Part shown: piece by piece, positions 33,281-46,391 of the stretch
Numbering within the stretch: the first letter of the stretch is position 1
Layout of the letters: each line of letters opens with the position of its first letter
Assembly (NCBI RefSeq): GCF_016808095.1
Contig: NC_068973.1
Coordinates: 28,762,077 to 28,826,076, forward strand
Origin: Vigna angularis
Taxonomy: Eukaryota; Streptophyta; Magnoliopsida; Fabales; Fabaceae
DNA: 64,000 nucleotides
Reading direction: 5' to 3'
The notes under the pieces: model-generated
What the model was told of the DNA's origin: nothing
Database searches by the model: none
The model's input: only the letters and a program-made list of their open reading frames with translations
Translations under genes and position numbers: made by a program

Positions 33281-36200
33281 ATGTCAAGCAATGCATTAAC
33301 TCTTTTTATCTTGTTTCTTAATATCTCCTTGTGTCCTTCCATCTCTGCTCTGAACCAGGAAGGCCTCTCTCTACTGTCATGGCTTTCAACCTTTAACTCC
33401 TCCGACTCTGTCGCTTCCTTCTCTTCATGGGATCCAACCAACAAAGATCCTTGCACATGGGATTACATAACATGTTCCAAAGAAGGGTTTGTGTCAGAGA
33501 TCATAATAACATCCATAGATATGCGTAGCAGCTTCCCCACTCAGGTCCTTTCTTTTGGCCACCTCACCACTCTTGTCATCTCAAATGGAAATCTCACAGG
33601 TGAGATTCCAGGTTCAGTGGGAAACTTGTCCTCCTTGGTCACTTTGGATCTTAGCTTCAATGCTTTGTCAGGAAGCATTCCAGAAGAAATAGGAATGCTA
33701 GCTAAGCTGCAGTTGTTATTGTTGAATTCCAATTCCTTGAAGGGTGGAATTCCAACTACTATTGGAAACTGTTCAAAGCTTCAGCATCTGGCACTTTACG
33801 ACAACCAGCTATCTGGAATGATACCTGGAGAAATAGGCCAGTTGAGTACTCTCGAAACTCTTAGAGCAGGAGGAAATCCAGGTATTCATGGAGAAATTCC
33901 AATGCAGATATCAGACTGCAAGGCCCTTGTTTTTCTGGGACTTGCAGTTACTGGGGTTTCTGGGGAGATTCCACCGAGTATAGGAGAGCTTAAAAATCTC
34001 AAGACACTTTCAGTCTACACGGCGCATCTCTCAGGTCATATCCCACCAGAGATTCAGAACTGCTCAGCCTTGGAGGATTTGTTTCTGTATGAAAACCAGC
34101 TTTCTGGAAACATTCCTTATGAATTGGGCTCCATGCAAAACCTGAGGAGGGTGTTGCTGTGGCAGAACAATTTAACTGGGACCATTCCGGAAAGTCTTGG
34201 GAACTGTACAAATCTCAAGGTTATAGATTTCTCTTTGAATTCTTTGGAGGGTCAGATACCTGTGACTCTCAGTAATCTACTCTTTCTGGAGGAGTTTCTT
34301 TTGTCTGATAATAGTATTTATGGAGAAATACCTTCCTATGTTGGCAACTTTTCCAGGCTAAAGCAACTTGAATTGGATAACAACAAATTCTCCGGGAACA
34401 TTCCACCTGTTATGGGACAACTGAAGGAACTCACCCTCTTTTATGCCTGGCAGAATCAACTTAATGGAAGTATACCAACAGAAATATCCAACTGTGATAA
34501 ACTTGAAGCACTTGATCTTTCGCACAATTTCCTCACTGGCTCCATTCCAAGTGCACTCTTTCATCTGCGGAATTTGACTCAGTTGTTGCTGATATCAAAC
34601 AGACTTTCAGGTCAAATTCCAGCTGATATTGGCAGTTGCACTAGTTTGATCAGGTTACGGCTGGGATCAAATAACTTTACTGGTCAAATTCCACCAGAAA
34701 TAGGTCATTTAAGAAGTTTGAGCTTCCTTGAGTTATCAAATAATCAACTCAGTGGAGATATTCCCTCTGAGATAGGAAACTGTGCTCATCTAGAATTGCT
34801 TGACTTGCACAGCAATGTGCTGGAAGGAACCATTCCTTCATCTTTGAAATTCCTAGTTGGTCTCAATGTCTTAGATCTTTCGGCAAACAGATTAACGGGA
34901 AGCATTCCGGAGAATCTGGGCAAACTTAAATCTCTAAATAAGTTGATTTTAAGTGGAAACATTATCTCTGGTGTGATCCCAGGGACACTGGGGCAGTGTA
35001 AGGATTTGCAGTTGCTGGATATAAGTAACAATAGGATCACTGGTTCTATTCCACATGAGATTGGTCATTTGCAAGGATTAGATATCCTCTTGAACTTGAG
35101 TTGGAATTCTCTTAGTGGCCCCATTCCACAGACCTTCTCAAATCTCTCAAAACTATCCATCTTGGACCTCTCTCACAACAAGCTCACAGGTACACTCACG
35201 GTATTGGTTAGTCTTGACAATCTTGTGTCTCTAAATGTCTCCTATAATAGCTTTTCTGGTTCTCTTCCTGATACAAAGTTTTTCCGGGATCTACCCTCCG
35301 CTGCATTTGCTGGTAACCCTGACCTTTGCATTAGCAAGTGTCATACAAGTGAAAATGGCCAGGGCTTCAACAAGTCAATAAGAAATGTTATTGTCTACAC
35401 TTTCCTTGGGGTTGTTTTAACTTCTATTTTTGTCACTTGTGGAGTAATTTTAGCTCTCCGGATTCATGGGGGAAACTTTGGCAGGAATTTTGATAGTAAT
35501 GAAATGGAATGGGCTTTCACTCCATTCCAGAAAGTCAACTTCTCCATCGATGACATTTTAACAAAGTTGTCAGAATCAAACATTGTCGGAAAGGGTTGCT
35601 CAGGAATTGTTTATCGCGTAGAGACTCCAACGAAACAGATTATTGCAGTGAAGAAGCTATGGCCAATAAAGAAGGAAGAGCCACCAGAGAGAGATCTGTT
35701 TACTGCAGAAGTTCAGACCCTTGGATCAATAAGACACAAGAATATAGTGAGACTTTTAGGTTGCTGTGACAATGGAAGAACTAGATTGCTCTTGTTTGAT
35801 TACATATGCAATGGAAGTTTGTTCGGACTGCTTCATGAGAAGAGATTGTTCTTGGATTGGGATGCCAGGTATAAGATCATACTGGGAACGGCTCATGGTT
35901 TAGAATATCTTCATCATGATTGTATCCCTCCAATCGTCCACAGGGATATTAAGGCAAACAACATCTTAGTAGGTCCACAATATGAAGCTTTTCTTGCAGA
36001 TTTTGGCCTTGCAAAGCTCGTGAATTCCTCAGAGTGTTCAGGGGCCTCTCATACAGTGGCAGGTTCTTATGGATACATTGCTCCTGGTGAGTGTAAAAGC
36101 TTTTGTCATTCTAAAACAGCAGTTCCGTTTAAGAAAACTTTCAGTGTTACATCATTGTTTTTCAAAAAGTCAATAAAAAAATCACTGCCTTTCTATACTT

Positions 36201-36921
36201 TAAGACATTCCTTTACTCTCTCTTTTGGTACATAAAAAAATAAAAAAACCTTTGTGTGCACACTTTAAGACATTTATTTTATTTTAAAATTAGGCTGTTC
36301 TTTCTATAATAGTTTCCTGAAACCGTATTAGAATTAAGAGCTATATCCTACTTTAATCTTCTTTTATTCTTGTTTCGTATATTTTGTCCATTTTGGGTCA
36401 TTATCCCTATGACATTGTGACTGCTGACTAATCACCACAGCATTATCTCTCAAACTGCAGAATATGGATACAGTTTAAGGATCACAGAAAAGAGTGATGT
36501 GTACAGTTTCGGTGTTGTACTTCTTGAGGTCTTAACGGGGATGGAACCAACTGATAACAGTATTCCAGAGGGTGCCCACATTGTCACATGGGTTAGCAAC
36601 GAAATCCGAGAGAAAAGAAGGGAATTTACATCTATCCTTGATCAGCAACTAGTATTGCAGAGTGGAACCAAAACCTCTGAGATGCTTCAAGTTCTAGGAG
36701 TGGCTCTCCTCTGCGTGAATCCATCACCAGAAGAAAGGCCTACTATGAAAGACGTAACAGCAATGCTCAAGGAGATCAGGCTCGAAAGTGATGACTTCGA
36801 AAAATCAAATTTTCTCCATAAAGGCATGGTTGTGAATCCAAAAGCAGCAGTTCACTGTTCAAGTTTCTCCAGATCATGTGAACCTTTAATAATAGAATCA
36901 ACATCTTCTTCTTCTTCTTAG
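33281..36921 (+). CDS. Leucine-rich repeat receptor-like kinase, subfamily XI (RGI/SKM-like)
   Basis: Exons 33281-36086 and 36461-36921, with a GT-AG intron inside the kinase APE region, give 1088 aa. Signal peptide about 1-23. The LRR N-cap is WDPTNKDPCTWDYITC. About 24 LRRs (residues ~95-660) follow the LxxLxLxxNxLxGxIP pattern. Transmembrane helix about 702-726. Kinase about 755-1040: GKGCSGIVY glycine loop, AVKKL lysine, HRDIKANN (RD type), DFGLAK, and AGSYGYIAPEYGY across the exon junction. The C-tail is Ser-rich. In this subfamily an RxGG motif (here R195-A-G-G198) and an RxR motif (R458-L-R460) contact sulfated and C-terminal peptide residues, so a root-growth-factor-type peptide ligand is plausible. 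The ligand and orthologue are inferences. All catalytic residues are present. Confidence 0.95.
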
Positions 36922-37663
36922 CCACCTATTTCATTACTAGATTTGTTAAATTTTTTTTCAAGTGACAAATTATTTGTATAGATTAGTATTATATGGATTT
37001 GGATCCTTCTCTTTAGGAGATATGATCTTGTTAGAAAGAAAAAGACACAAACATAATTGGTGGATTCTGCAATAGTTATTGTTTAATAAAAATTATGCCT
37101 CTCTCTATTCAACAAAGACCACATGTCCATATCCTTTTACTCAAGAACAATTCCTCACTACACAATTATGTTCTTTCTGTAGATAAATTGGAGTTAAAAA
37201 CAAGTCAGATAACGCCAGAAACTTGCATTTCAACGACAAGTATCAAAGTGTTGCTTGTGTTGCACTAAAATCCATGAAGAAAATGCTCCAGGACTAGTCC
37301 CACTGACACAATCTAAGAACCTGCTTTTGCCGACAACAGTGGCAGAAGTAAACAAATTAATAGTGGTAGCGTGGCTGAGACCTTTGGTTCAATTAACCTT
37401 GCTAATAATGACTTGTTAGAGAAGGGGCCTTAGCATACGAACAAAGCTTTCAAGGGACTGGAGAGATGGGCCATTGAAAAGCAAGAGCTGACAGTGCCTT
37501 CTTTCCTGGCATAAACCTCTAAAGCGCAAAATTATAGAGAGAAGAGAAGCACCTGGACCACCAATTATTTATGTATAGATAGAGATAGCTCGTGCCCATG
37601 TCAGTGAAAAGAAGTCCTTGCTTTTATTCATGTGATTGGTGACCATCTTGGCCCACACATACT
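36922..37663. other. 3' flank of the receptor kinase and intergenic DNA
   Basis: AATAAA at 37084-37089, 163 bp after the stop, is a plausible poly(A) signal. The sequence after it is less AT-rich and may be transcribed, but no gene is recognised. Confidence 0.45.
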
Positions 37664-37933
37664 TTGATACACATTCCCTCTTTACAAAAATACCCATTAA
37701 CTTGTTTTAAGATTTATCAATTTTGGATAAAGAATGGTGTGAATCCCTTATATGATTGGACTCCAATGTTATTGGTGTTTGTATTTCTCGGTCTCCTCCT
37801 TAATAGATCCAACCGTGGTATCAAAGTCAAATTTGTCTTAGTGACCGACTCAGACGAGTATAATGATTCTTATACTGAAAGTTTTTCTGAACCTCCTCTT
37901 CTTGATAGAACCAACAGCTACCATCAAGATTAA
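37664..37933 (+). CDS. Hypothetical small ORF with a hydrophobic segment
   Basis: A frame of 89 aa with one likely membrane segment (MLLVFVFLGLLL, about residues 35-46), then a polar acidic tail (DSDEYNDSYTESFSEPP). No family recognised. It lies 740 bp downstream of the receptor kinase on the same strand. It may be chance, or an exon of an unrecognised gene. Confidence 0.2.
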   Translation: MIHIPSLQKYPLTCFKIYQFWIKNGVNPLYDWTPMLLVFVFLGLLLNRSNRGIKVKFVLVTDSDEYNDSYTESFSEPPLLDRTNSYHQD

Positions 37934-40804
37934 CTACTATTTTCTCCTTACAACACTAAACTCTATAATCAGATAGTTCATATATATCTACTTCTTTTGC
38001 CCAGTAACAAAATACTGCACGTAGTTCAGTTTATGTACACCAGCTTTTCATTTGTACTTTATATAGTTCTCTTTGGATAAAGTTCTCCATGACAAGAAAA
38101 TGAATCAAAGATATACTTAAAAATGTACCCAAACACGAGAAAAACTTAATCTCTTATATTTTATTCTCTAACAGCACAATTTTGAAGGCTTCCTTTTGTA
38201 TGATCACAAACCCACGGTCAACCATTGGAAACAAACAAACTATAGCTATAGCAACGTACAGAAATAAGCATCCAAGATTTTTTTTTTTTCACTCGTCACT
38301 AAATTGATGGATATTATAATGGCAGTAAGATAATATGAAAATGATAAATGAGGAAATATAGAACTGCGTGCATCAGCAACAAAGAGAACAAATGGAGCAC
38401 AACAAACCACGTTTGGAGGAAACAACAACAGGAGACAAAGAGGTACACACAGATGAATCTATTCAAGAGTACAGAACGGAGTAACTACTGGTGTTTTTGT
38501 TTCTTACAAACACAAACACACATAAATTAACCCTACTGGTGTAAGGATAAGAGCTGAAGAACTAGAAAACAGTCAAATGATGAAACGATAATGACTATAG
38601 TTCAAATTCAAGAGACTTTCAGAAGTTAAGGTGTGAATGCTTCTAAACAAAATGTTCATTTCATGTTTGCATGTAGTTTCTTTATTCTCTTGGAGCATGG
38701 TCTGGCTTTTTAAAAAATCTGAACCAAATCATTACGACTTTTTTTTTAAAAAAAAAAAAAAACTAAGTTAATCATTTCTATAAAAACTGATTTGGATTTT
38801 ATTGAAGAAGGTTGAAACTGTTTTGAACCAGAAATTAATTTTAAAAATCAGTTCTAAAAGTTATTTTATGTGAGCTTAGGTTTTTGAAATAAAGAAGTGT
38901 ATATTTCATTTTAAGAAATGTAATTTATACAATAACTCATGTAATATAACATCATTTTTATGCCTATATCTTCTTCCTCATAACTTATTATGTATTATAA
39001 TGATAGAGAGATATAAACACGAAAAGAATAATATCATACAAAGTAAAGCATTTTCTCTCCAATCTTTTTTGTGTTTGAGCTTTAATAAAACTATCTTTAA
39101 AAGAAACCATGTGGTTTATATATATGGAACGTTTTCTCTTTCACCCTTGTACATCTCTCCCCTTACTACACATTACAAAGTTTAGAGATGTCTGTTTTGT
39201 GTTTCATCCACTCCATTTTACGGTAAAAATAGGACATTCATACAAAGAAAAGAAAAGAAAAAAAGGTAGGAAAAAACAGTAGTTATGGCACGTGAAAGGC
39301 ATTCTCTATTTCCCTCCACTTACAATACAACCATAGAAATAGCGTACAAGAATTTAGGAAAGTCCACAAAACGTAGAAGTAAAGGTTTTGTTTACCATAA
39401 AAGTCTATACACATGGAAATTCAGTCAGTTGAAAAGAAGACAATTTCCCCGAAGTGTTATTTTATTTGATTTTTAGATTTTTTATAGTGATATTTATTTT
39501 TATAAAGTTTTCTTTCGTAGTAACTTACTTCCGTTAATTCTATAATAATAATTCTGTTAAATTATGTCGACCTCAAGTTTTTGTAGACATTTTTCTTTCA
39601 GTTTTGTTTAACAAGCATTATCATCTAAATTAAAAATATAAGAAGATAAAATTACTAAAGTATTTTCGTCCTTAAAAAAATACAAACAGTGGCATTTAAC
39701 TAATGACGTAATTGCTTACATAAAAAGTAACTTACTATAAAGAAAACCTTAAAAACTGAATTACCACTATAATTGTTTCATCATAAATCTTTTTGTGATA
39801 AAGTAATACCAGCAGAGATATTAATTATAAGTAAAGTGTTTCAGGTAAAGGTGAGGAATAGACAATGCTTGATGAATAAAAGAAAAAGGTGGAAGCAAGG
39901 GTAGTGGAGGATGATAGTACAAGTAAATAATTGTAGACAAAACACAAGGAGCAGAATATCTTGGTACTTTTCTGGGGTCCATAACTTGGTACTTTAAAGT
40001 TACTTCGTTTACCTGTTTCGCCTCATTAAAACGGTTAGGCCATTTACATTGAAAGAACTGGACCATGTTATGATGGTCTTCAGCAACCGCAAAACTTGGT
40101 AACTGGAAAGTATCAATTATAAGACAAATCACACGGACACCACATCATGATTTCTCAATTATGCGTCCCAAAAAGAAAGCCCAAACATGAGATGAAATTA
40201 TATTAATGAAGTTTACTTTGGTTTTATAAGTATACTTTATTGTCCCATATTATTAATGCATAAAATAAATAAAAAGCTAATATTATTATACATTTCAAGT
40301 TCTACACATTAAAAATGAGAAAATAAGTTAAACATTACAGTGTAAAACAGTATGACATCATAAATTGTCGTGTAAGTGGATAGATAGTACATGGACATTG
40401 TACTCTTAGAAAACATCATAAATAGCTTATAACAAAAGAAAATATGATTGTATTTCCAGGAGGATTGCAAAACAAATTTCATGACATTATTACAGTTACA
40501 ACATAAGATACAAAGAACAATGACACCCGAACCTCGTGTGACCGAATGGTGGTTTCAATATTTTGATGAGATCAATTTAGTACACAACTTAAGTGAGATA
40601 TATCCATAAGAACCACAGATGACACCATTTCCTTGAATGTCACACTTACCGAAATTCTAGGTGGAGAGGAACACTGAGAAAACAATAAGCAGGTGTAAGA
40701 TTGTAATATGGTTTGTGAAATTACATAAAACATAGAAAAGCCTGAAAAAGAAACTTTAACTCACTGAATAGTATCTTTTGAACAAGATAATTACGGTTTA
40801 TCGA
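37934..40804. other. Intergenic region
   Basis: AT-rich with several short frames (38246-38530, 39000-39476, 39821-40132) that show no domain and no splice partners I could find. The last kilobase should contain the 3'UTR of the minus-strand gene that follows. Confidence 0.45.
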
Positions 40805-43108
40805 TCAAAACTTCTTCCCTGGGTGCCACTTTATGCTGCATCCAACACTTTATACAAGCAGAAAAACAACGTAAATGTAACATGCCTAAGCTTGAAAGAC
40901 TCTCAAACAATTTAAAGGACAACAATATGTAGAAAGTACCTGGGCTTTTGCACTGATGGTACCGGTTGGCCACTAAGAACACGATCTATTGCCAAGCTCA
41001 AGTCTCTTTATATAGAAACTTAAATGGTTACTACTGCCAAGAAATAAAATATGTTTGAATAATTGTTTGATGCTAATTCAATATAAGAAACCAACCTTCC
41101 AGTGACTGGTACATTATTACTTGGCCGTGAATCATCAAATTGGCCATGATAAACCAGCTCAAATGGCCTTCGACCAGCCTGTTATTAATCGATAGAAATA
41201 TGAGATATACACTGACACTCGAGGGTTTAGTTTCACCCCTAATCAAAATCATGGTGATCAATGTGCAGTACAATGAATAATGATGGTTGTAATAGAAATT
41301 GCCTTTTTGAAAAGGAAAAATTCTGGGGTACAAACAGCTCCAAAATCCTGTGCAACATCCTGCGACTGCATAAAAAATTCCATCAAATATCAGTGTTTAA
41401 CCACATTGCAGATAGAGCTTGTATTCAAGTTGAGTCATTGCTATCAGAAAAGACCTTCCAGTTTTAATATAAATATGCTATAGTGATCTGGAAAATGAAG
41501 AACTTTTAAAACATTCTGAATTGAACATATGAAAAACAATAATAGTAATAATAATAAATTTTTGACATTCAATATCTGGTTCTGATATTCACATCATAAA
41601 AATACATACTTTAGTTGGTGAATTAAATAATTCAATAAAAACAAAAAATTGATTGGCCTCCTTTTTCCAGATGGTCTTATGGTCTTAGGTTTTTATGGCA
41701 GAGTTTGGATAACACTATCTAATAATATTTTAAGTAGTTGGTTATTTAGGTTCATCATCCCAGTATCAACATGATATTCACCCCTGCTTTACATGGAAAA
41801 AGATTATGTCATTAACTAGGCTAAAGGAGTCCAACTCAGAAATGTTACTGAAGGATGTAAAAGCATACCTCATCGTATAGGTATGGGAAAGGATATTTAA
41901 ACAGTTTAGCATCCTCTGCCATGAATTCTGGACCATCCTGTGAGGCACAATTCCAAGTTGCACAAGTCATTCAATACTTTCAATGTAGCTTTATTCCAGG
42001 ATATGAAGTTACTAGAACCTGGGGGTGTGTGGCTACGGAATTCGAAGATATAGCAACAACAGCAAGTCCTTTCTGTACAAAGAGGAAAAAAAATTCTTAT
42101 AACAGATTTAACTTGTGCAAGTCCAACCTGCAACGGTAGAAAGTAGTATGTTTCTTCCTGGATAATTGATTTGACTACCTCCATAAAGAATTTTGTAAGC
42201 TTTACAATGTCTTTTTTCAGGTGCTTAACGAATGGACAGTGGTTGCATAGAAACATAACCTGCATGACCACAAAAAATAGGAAAATGAGCAGGGTCTTAC
42301 TTTGCCTATTGGCATTAATTTAGCAACTAGAGAAAGGTCTTAATTTATGCATCGTAATTCATAAAGAAGAACAACCATAACACTTCACAAAATTTTAGGC
42401 ACGAAAGTGGGTTCCCTCAATTTTTGTTAGCTTGTACGAACGAAGACATAAGCATCCAATAAGAAAAAAAGGAAATTACTTATTTGCTGCTATTATTCTG
42501 CAATATCTACTTTAAAGAATTACTACCTTAATATAAAACTTGCATGAAAATGCTAAAACTTGGTCAGTTAAACAAACTCTTTCCAATTATACATTAAATA
42601 CTACAAACATAGCACAAGAAGAATGAACAATCAATGAAGTGAGCAAAACAAACAAAGTTAACAAAAGGCAAAAAGAATGAAGATAAGTGGCATCTTACCA
42701 GTAGAGCAGGATATGCTTCAAAATCTTCTAATGTCCAAACCTTCCCAGTAAGGGGCTCCGGAAGCTAATACAATTTCAATCCATCCAAAAATAAATAAAT
42801 AAAACATATAATAATTACTCCATTCCATATTTCAAAGAAAACAAAAAAAAAATGTGGAGAGAGGGGAAGCTAAAAACCTCGAATTGCGGTGCCCTGAAGC
42901 CCAAGATAACACCTTTGGACTCTGTTCTAGAAGCCCGAACAAAGAATGTTGTTGGGGATAAATATTTTTTGCGTTGCAAGCGTAGGGGTTGAAAACCAAG
43001 GTTTGGAACAGAGCATGCTTGTGAGAATGCGAAGGCAGTTGCAGAAGAACCTAACTGCAGAAAAGGTGACCCAACAGAAGACACTTTCGGTCTCAGTCTC
43101 AATGCCAT
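40805..43108 (-). CDS. Thioredoxin-fold AhpC/TSA-like (peroxiredoxin-like) protein, probably plastid-targeted, nine exons
   Basis: Exons in transcript order: 43108-42878, 42764-42699, 42259-42179, 42072-42019, 41937-41869, 41365-41303, 41178-41096, 41005-40940 and 40847-40805. The CDS is 756 bp, 251 aa, with phases consistent throughout. Residues 1-60 look like a plastid transit peptide. The core reads APQFELPEPLTGKVWTLEDFEAYPALL, VMFLCNHCPFVKHLKKDI (CxxC at C104 and C107), KGLAVVAISSNSVATHPQDGPEFM, FGAVCTPEFFLF (cis-Pro segment), GRRPFELVYHGQFDDSRPS and a C-terminal VGCSIKWHP. This order is that of conserved plant thioredoxin-like/AhpC-TSA proteins; the CxxC suggests thiol redox chemistry, but substrates are not known from sequence. 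Intron 6 has a GC donor (AAG|GCAATT); the other introns are GT-AG. Confidence 0.9.
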
Positions 43109-44640
43109 TGCTGTGTCAATCTTACTCCAACATTCACTTCAACCTCAATTCTACATCATCATCGTCATCATCAATATCATCCTCTTCTTTCATCACCCCT
43201 CATTCTTTTCTGGTCTTCGTTATTTCACACTCATAATGGGCCTATACTGTAACGGATCATCACTAAAACCCAATTAGTAGGGCCTTTAAAATAAAAAATT
43301 AATTGGGCTAAAAAAACTTACCTGTTTAGGCTTTGAGCTGCTGCTGCTTGGTCTCTCTTTTTTTCCTGGATCTAAAAATTGATTAAGATTAAATGTTTGT
43401 TTAATTAAAAAAACTTCTCCATAAACAACAACAAAAAAAGATTTTACATAAAATAAGTTATATTATACATAAAATTAAAAATTAAATTTAAGAAATTTAA
43501 TAAAAACAACTTTCGCCAGTATAATATTACTTTATATTACTATTATAATAAAATTATCTTATAGATAAGGTTATTTTCTTTTTGTTTTTTATTTTATTTT
43601 ATTAGTTATATATGTATACTTTAATTATAATATGATAATATTTAATTGATATTATTTTTTCAATCGAATATTTAATGCATAAACATATTTATGGTTTGAA
43701 AAATTGTGTGTATACCATGAGCATAATTAAAATATTCTTAGAAGATTTTAATACGTACCAATATAATGCAAGTTTGAACCACAATAATAAAAAGAGTTTG
43801 GAAAAATTTATTTGTGTGTTGCTTAAAGAATAAAAAGCAATTTTGCATAAAAAAGTATAATAATAGAAAAAAAAAACAACTAAACATAAAATAAGTTTTC
43901 TAGCTAATACTAAAAATAATAAGAATAGTAGACAAGAGATAAAAATAGGAAAATAATATTAATATATCGATGTTACTAGGGTTTCGATCACTTATGATTT
44001 TGAGTGAAGCTTGAATCATATGTTTTTTTAATTTTCTTATTAGCCTCAATAGGATGGAGGTGTAAGCATATTGAGCAATTCGGACTTAGAGAGATTAGCA
44101 TTGCATAACTTCATATACAAGCTTTTGGTGCACATATTGATTAATTAGTTGAAAGAAGATATATGTAGAAGATACACCAGTCATTGTTGGATATTATACA
44201 GATAATATTTGACAATCAATGTCAAGAATATTGTGATTATCATAGTTATAACTACATAACATTGACATAGGACTTAAGTTTAAGTAGATGAATAAACCAT
44301 TATAGCTTACTTGTGATAGGTATAAGATATCTATATTTTACTTTAATAAAAAAAATAGACATAATAGTTTGTTGTTTTAGTATTTGTCAAAATTAAATAG
44401 CTATTAAGGAAGAAGTATCAATTAATCAAGAGAGTGAACACAAGTCATCTATGACAAAATCCTTATATGTGACTAGAAATTTTTTTTCTCTACTTAAGAT
44501 TACAATTTAAAGATAAATTTGAATAATTTTAAACATAAATTACCTCATTTTTTACTTGGTAAGAATAATATATAGGCCAGTATTATAAGATTGAGTAACC
44601 TATCAACCAATCTTCTATATACGGAATTAGATCAATGAAC
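43109..44640. other. Upstream of the thioredoxin-like gene, then AT-rich intergenic DNA
   Basis: The promoter of the minus-strand gene should be at 43110-43400. A CATCATCGTCATCATC repeat lies at 43156-43172. Otherwise nothing recognised. Confidence 0.4.
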
Positions 44641-44674
44641 ATGTTGGAATTTAACAGTATTAGAGACCATTTTC

Positions 44675-44790
44675 AGATTCATGAAGAGTTACATTTATTC
44701 ATGAAGAGTTATAACCAATGAAGAGTTACAATTATTATGAAGAGTTACAACCATTCATGAAAAGTAATAATCATTTATGAAGATATGTAA
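44675..44790. repeat. Degenerate ~20-bp minisatellite
   Basis: Six imperfect copies of ATGAAGAGTTACAACCATTC, within or just before the 3' non-coding region of the gypsy remnant. Confidence 0.8.
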
Positions 44791-46391
44791 CTAATCAGAA
44801 AATGGTATGTGATGAATGATATATTTTGGGATTTGAGTACTGGATTGGGAATTGAAGTTGTTCTCTTCTTAATAGGCGTCTTTGAATCCAAGAAAAACCC
44901 ATGATTCTTTGTCTAGCCAAGTGAAGCCTTAACCTGAAAAGACTTTTGGACTTAACCAATAGTGTGTGAAGTGTGTGAATCAAATGAAATGCAAAAGCTG
45001 ATGAAGTTCTATGATAATTCTACTGTCATGTGAGGACAAACACTTGAGTGTGAGTAATGATAAATGCTGATCTAGTTGTTCATATTCTATGCACAGGTGA
45101 TTTTGTGAGTGATGCATCATGTCATACTTGTTTGAAATCTTTGGGAATGCATGTGATTATTCTGATGTGCAAAGTCATTTTATCAAAATGTCAATTGTCT
45201 GTTGTCTTGTTCATTTTCTTGTGTGATTTCATGAGGGCATAAAATAGTTCAAGTTTGGGGGAGTTGATAAGTGTGAAAAAGAGTTGTTTTTACACTTATA
45301 AATGAGCTCAATCTTGTAATTATTCATGTTGTTCCTCAGTGAAAAGTTGTAATAGGGAGTAGATTGTTATGTCAAATATTGTACAGGAAATAGTGTATTA
45401 TTTGGACTCTGTCAACCAATTCTCGCTTAGAGCAAGCCAAAATTCGCAGAGCTAGCAAGAAGAAATTTGCATAGCGCATCATCACCTGTGCGTTAAGCGA
45501 ATAACACCAGTTAAAGAAACAACATTTTGAAAATTCGTAGAGCGCACATATGCTTATGCGCTGAGCGAATTAATGAAATTAATTAAGTGGCTTAAAAAGA
45601 CGTGACAGAAAGACAGAAAGGATCTTCTGACACACAAACAAAGCGAGAAAAATACTGTAGAACTGCAGGAGACGATCAGGAGACCTTTCCAGACATCAAG
45701 ACTTCACTTTCTGCAAGGAATTGCTGTAAAGAGTACGTTTGAGATGTCTAGGATAGGCTAAATTTTTTGTTCATTGGAATTGGTTGTATGACGACACATT
45801 AATGTAAATTTCCTGTGCAATATATGTTTCTGTTCTTGTTCTTTTCTTGACTTGCTTTTGATTATACATAAGTATAATTCTCTTTAAAAGTTCTTTTGTA
45901 CTGGGAAGTATTTTTAGAACCAGAAACGTAAGAAAAGAAACTAAAAATAACTACGCTAGGAATAGCTTCTATGCTTTTGGTCATTCTCAACATCTGAATT
46001 TAATGCAAAATTATCTGCTGAATTAAGTAAGGAATTAATAATTCAATAGATAATTTTAGAACTTGTTTTAAGGAATTAAACCAAGATACTATTATGTGAA
46101 TGCTTGAACAGATAATGTATGTTGTACAGGATTTTAGTGTAATGTTAGTCAAAGACCAATTCCAGTGATCTTTTATCGTATTTTTCAATCTTAATTTTTT
46201 ATGTCGTTAATTTCATGCTAATTTCCAAATTAAAATCACAAATGTTATCATCAAATTTAATTGAATTTAATTGATCTTGATAAATAATTTTAATTGAATA
46301 ACGTAACTCAAATTCCCTTGGGAGAATAATACTCTTAACTTAATTAAGAGTATTACTTGAATGATTTGATATACTTGCCAAAAAGTTATCA
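44791..46391 (+). mobile_element. 3' end of a Ty3/gypsy retrotransposon (3' non-coding region, polypurine tract and one LTR)
   Basis: A non-coding stretch with GCAAAAGCTGATGAAGTTCT and TTTCATGAGGGCAT leads to CAAGTTTGGGGGAG, the usual polypurine tract of legume gypsy elements. Directly after it, TGATAAGTGTG begins an LTR that runs to TTATCA at 46391 (1127 bp). TATCA at about 46397 is an alternative end. The inverted TGATAA/TTATCA ends support the call. Inside are GCGTTAAGCGAAT- and GCGCTGAGCGAATT-like motifs. No coding region or 5' LTR is present, so the element is truncated. Confidence 0.82.
45254..45264 (+). other. Polypurine tract of gypsy remnant
   Basis: TTTGGGGGAGT directly before the LTR start TGATAA. 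Confidence 0.82.

Noticed and set aside
32896..33456. 186-codon minus frame overlapping the receptor kinase start
   Set aside because: Antisense to the signal peptide and N-cap of the kinase; no recognisable domain.
36087..36235. Read-through of the receptor kinase frame past 36086
   Set aside because: This is intron 1: GTGAGT donor at 36087, and the next exon restores the APEYGY kinase motif.
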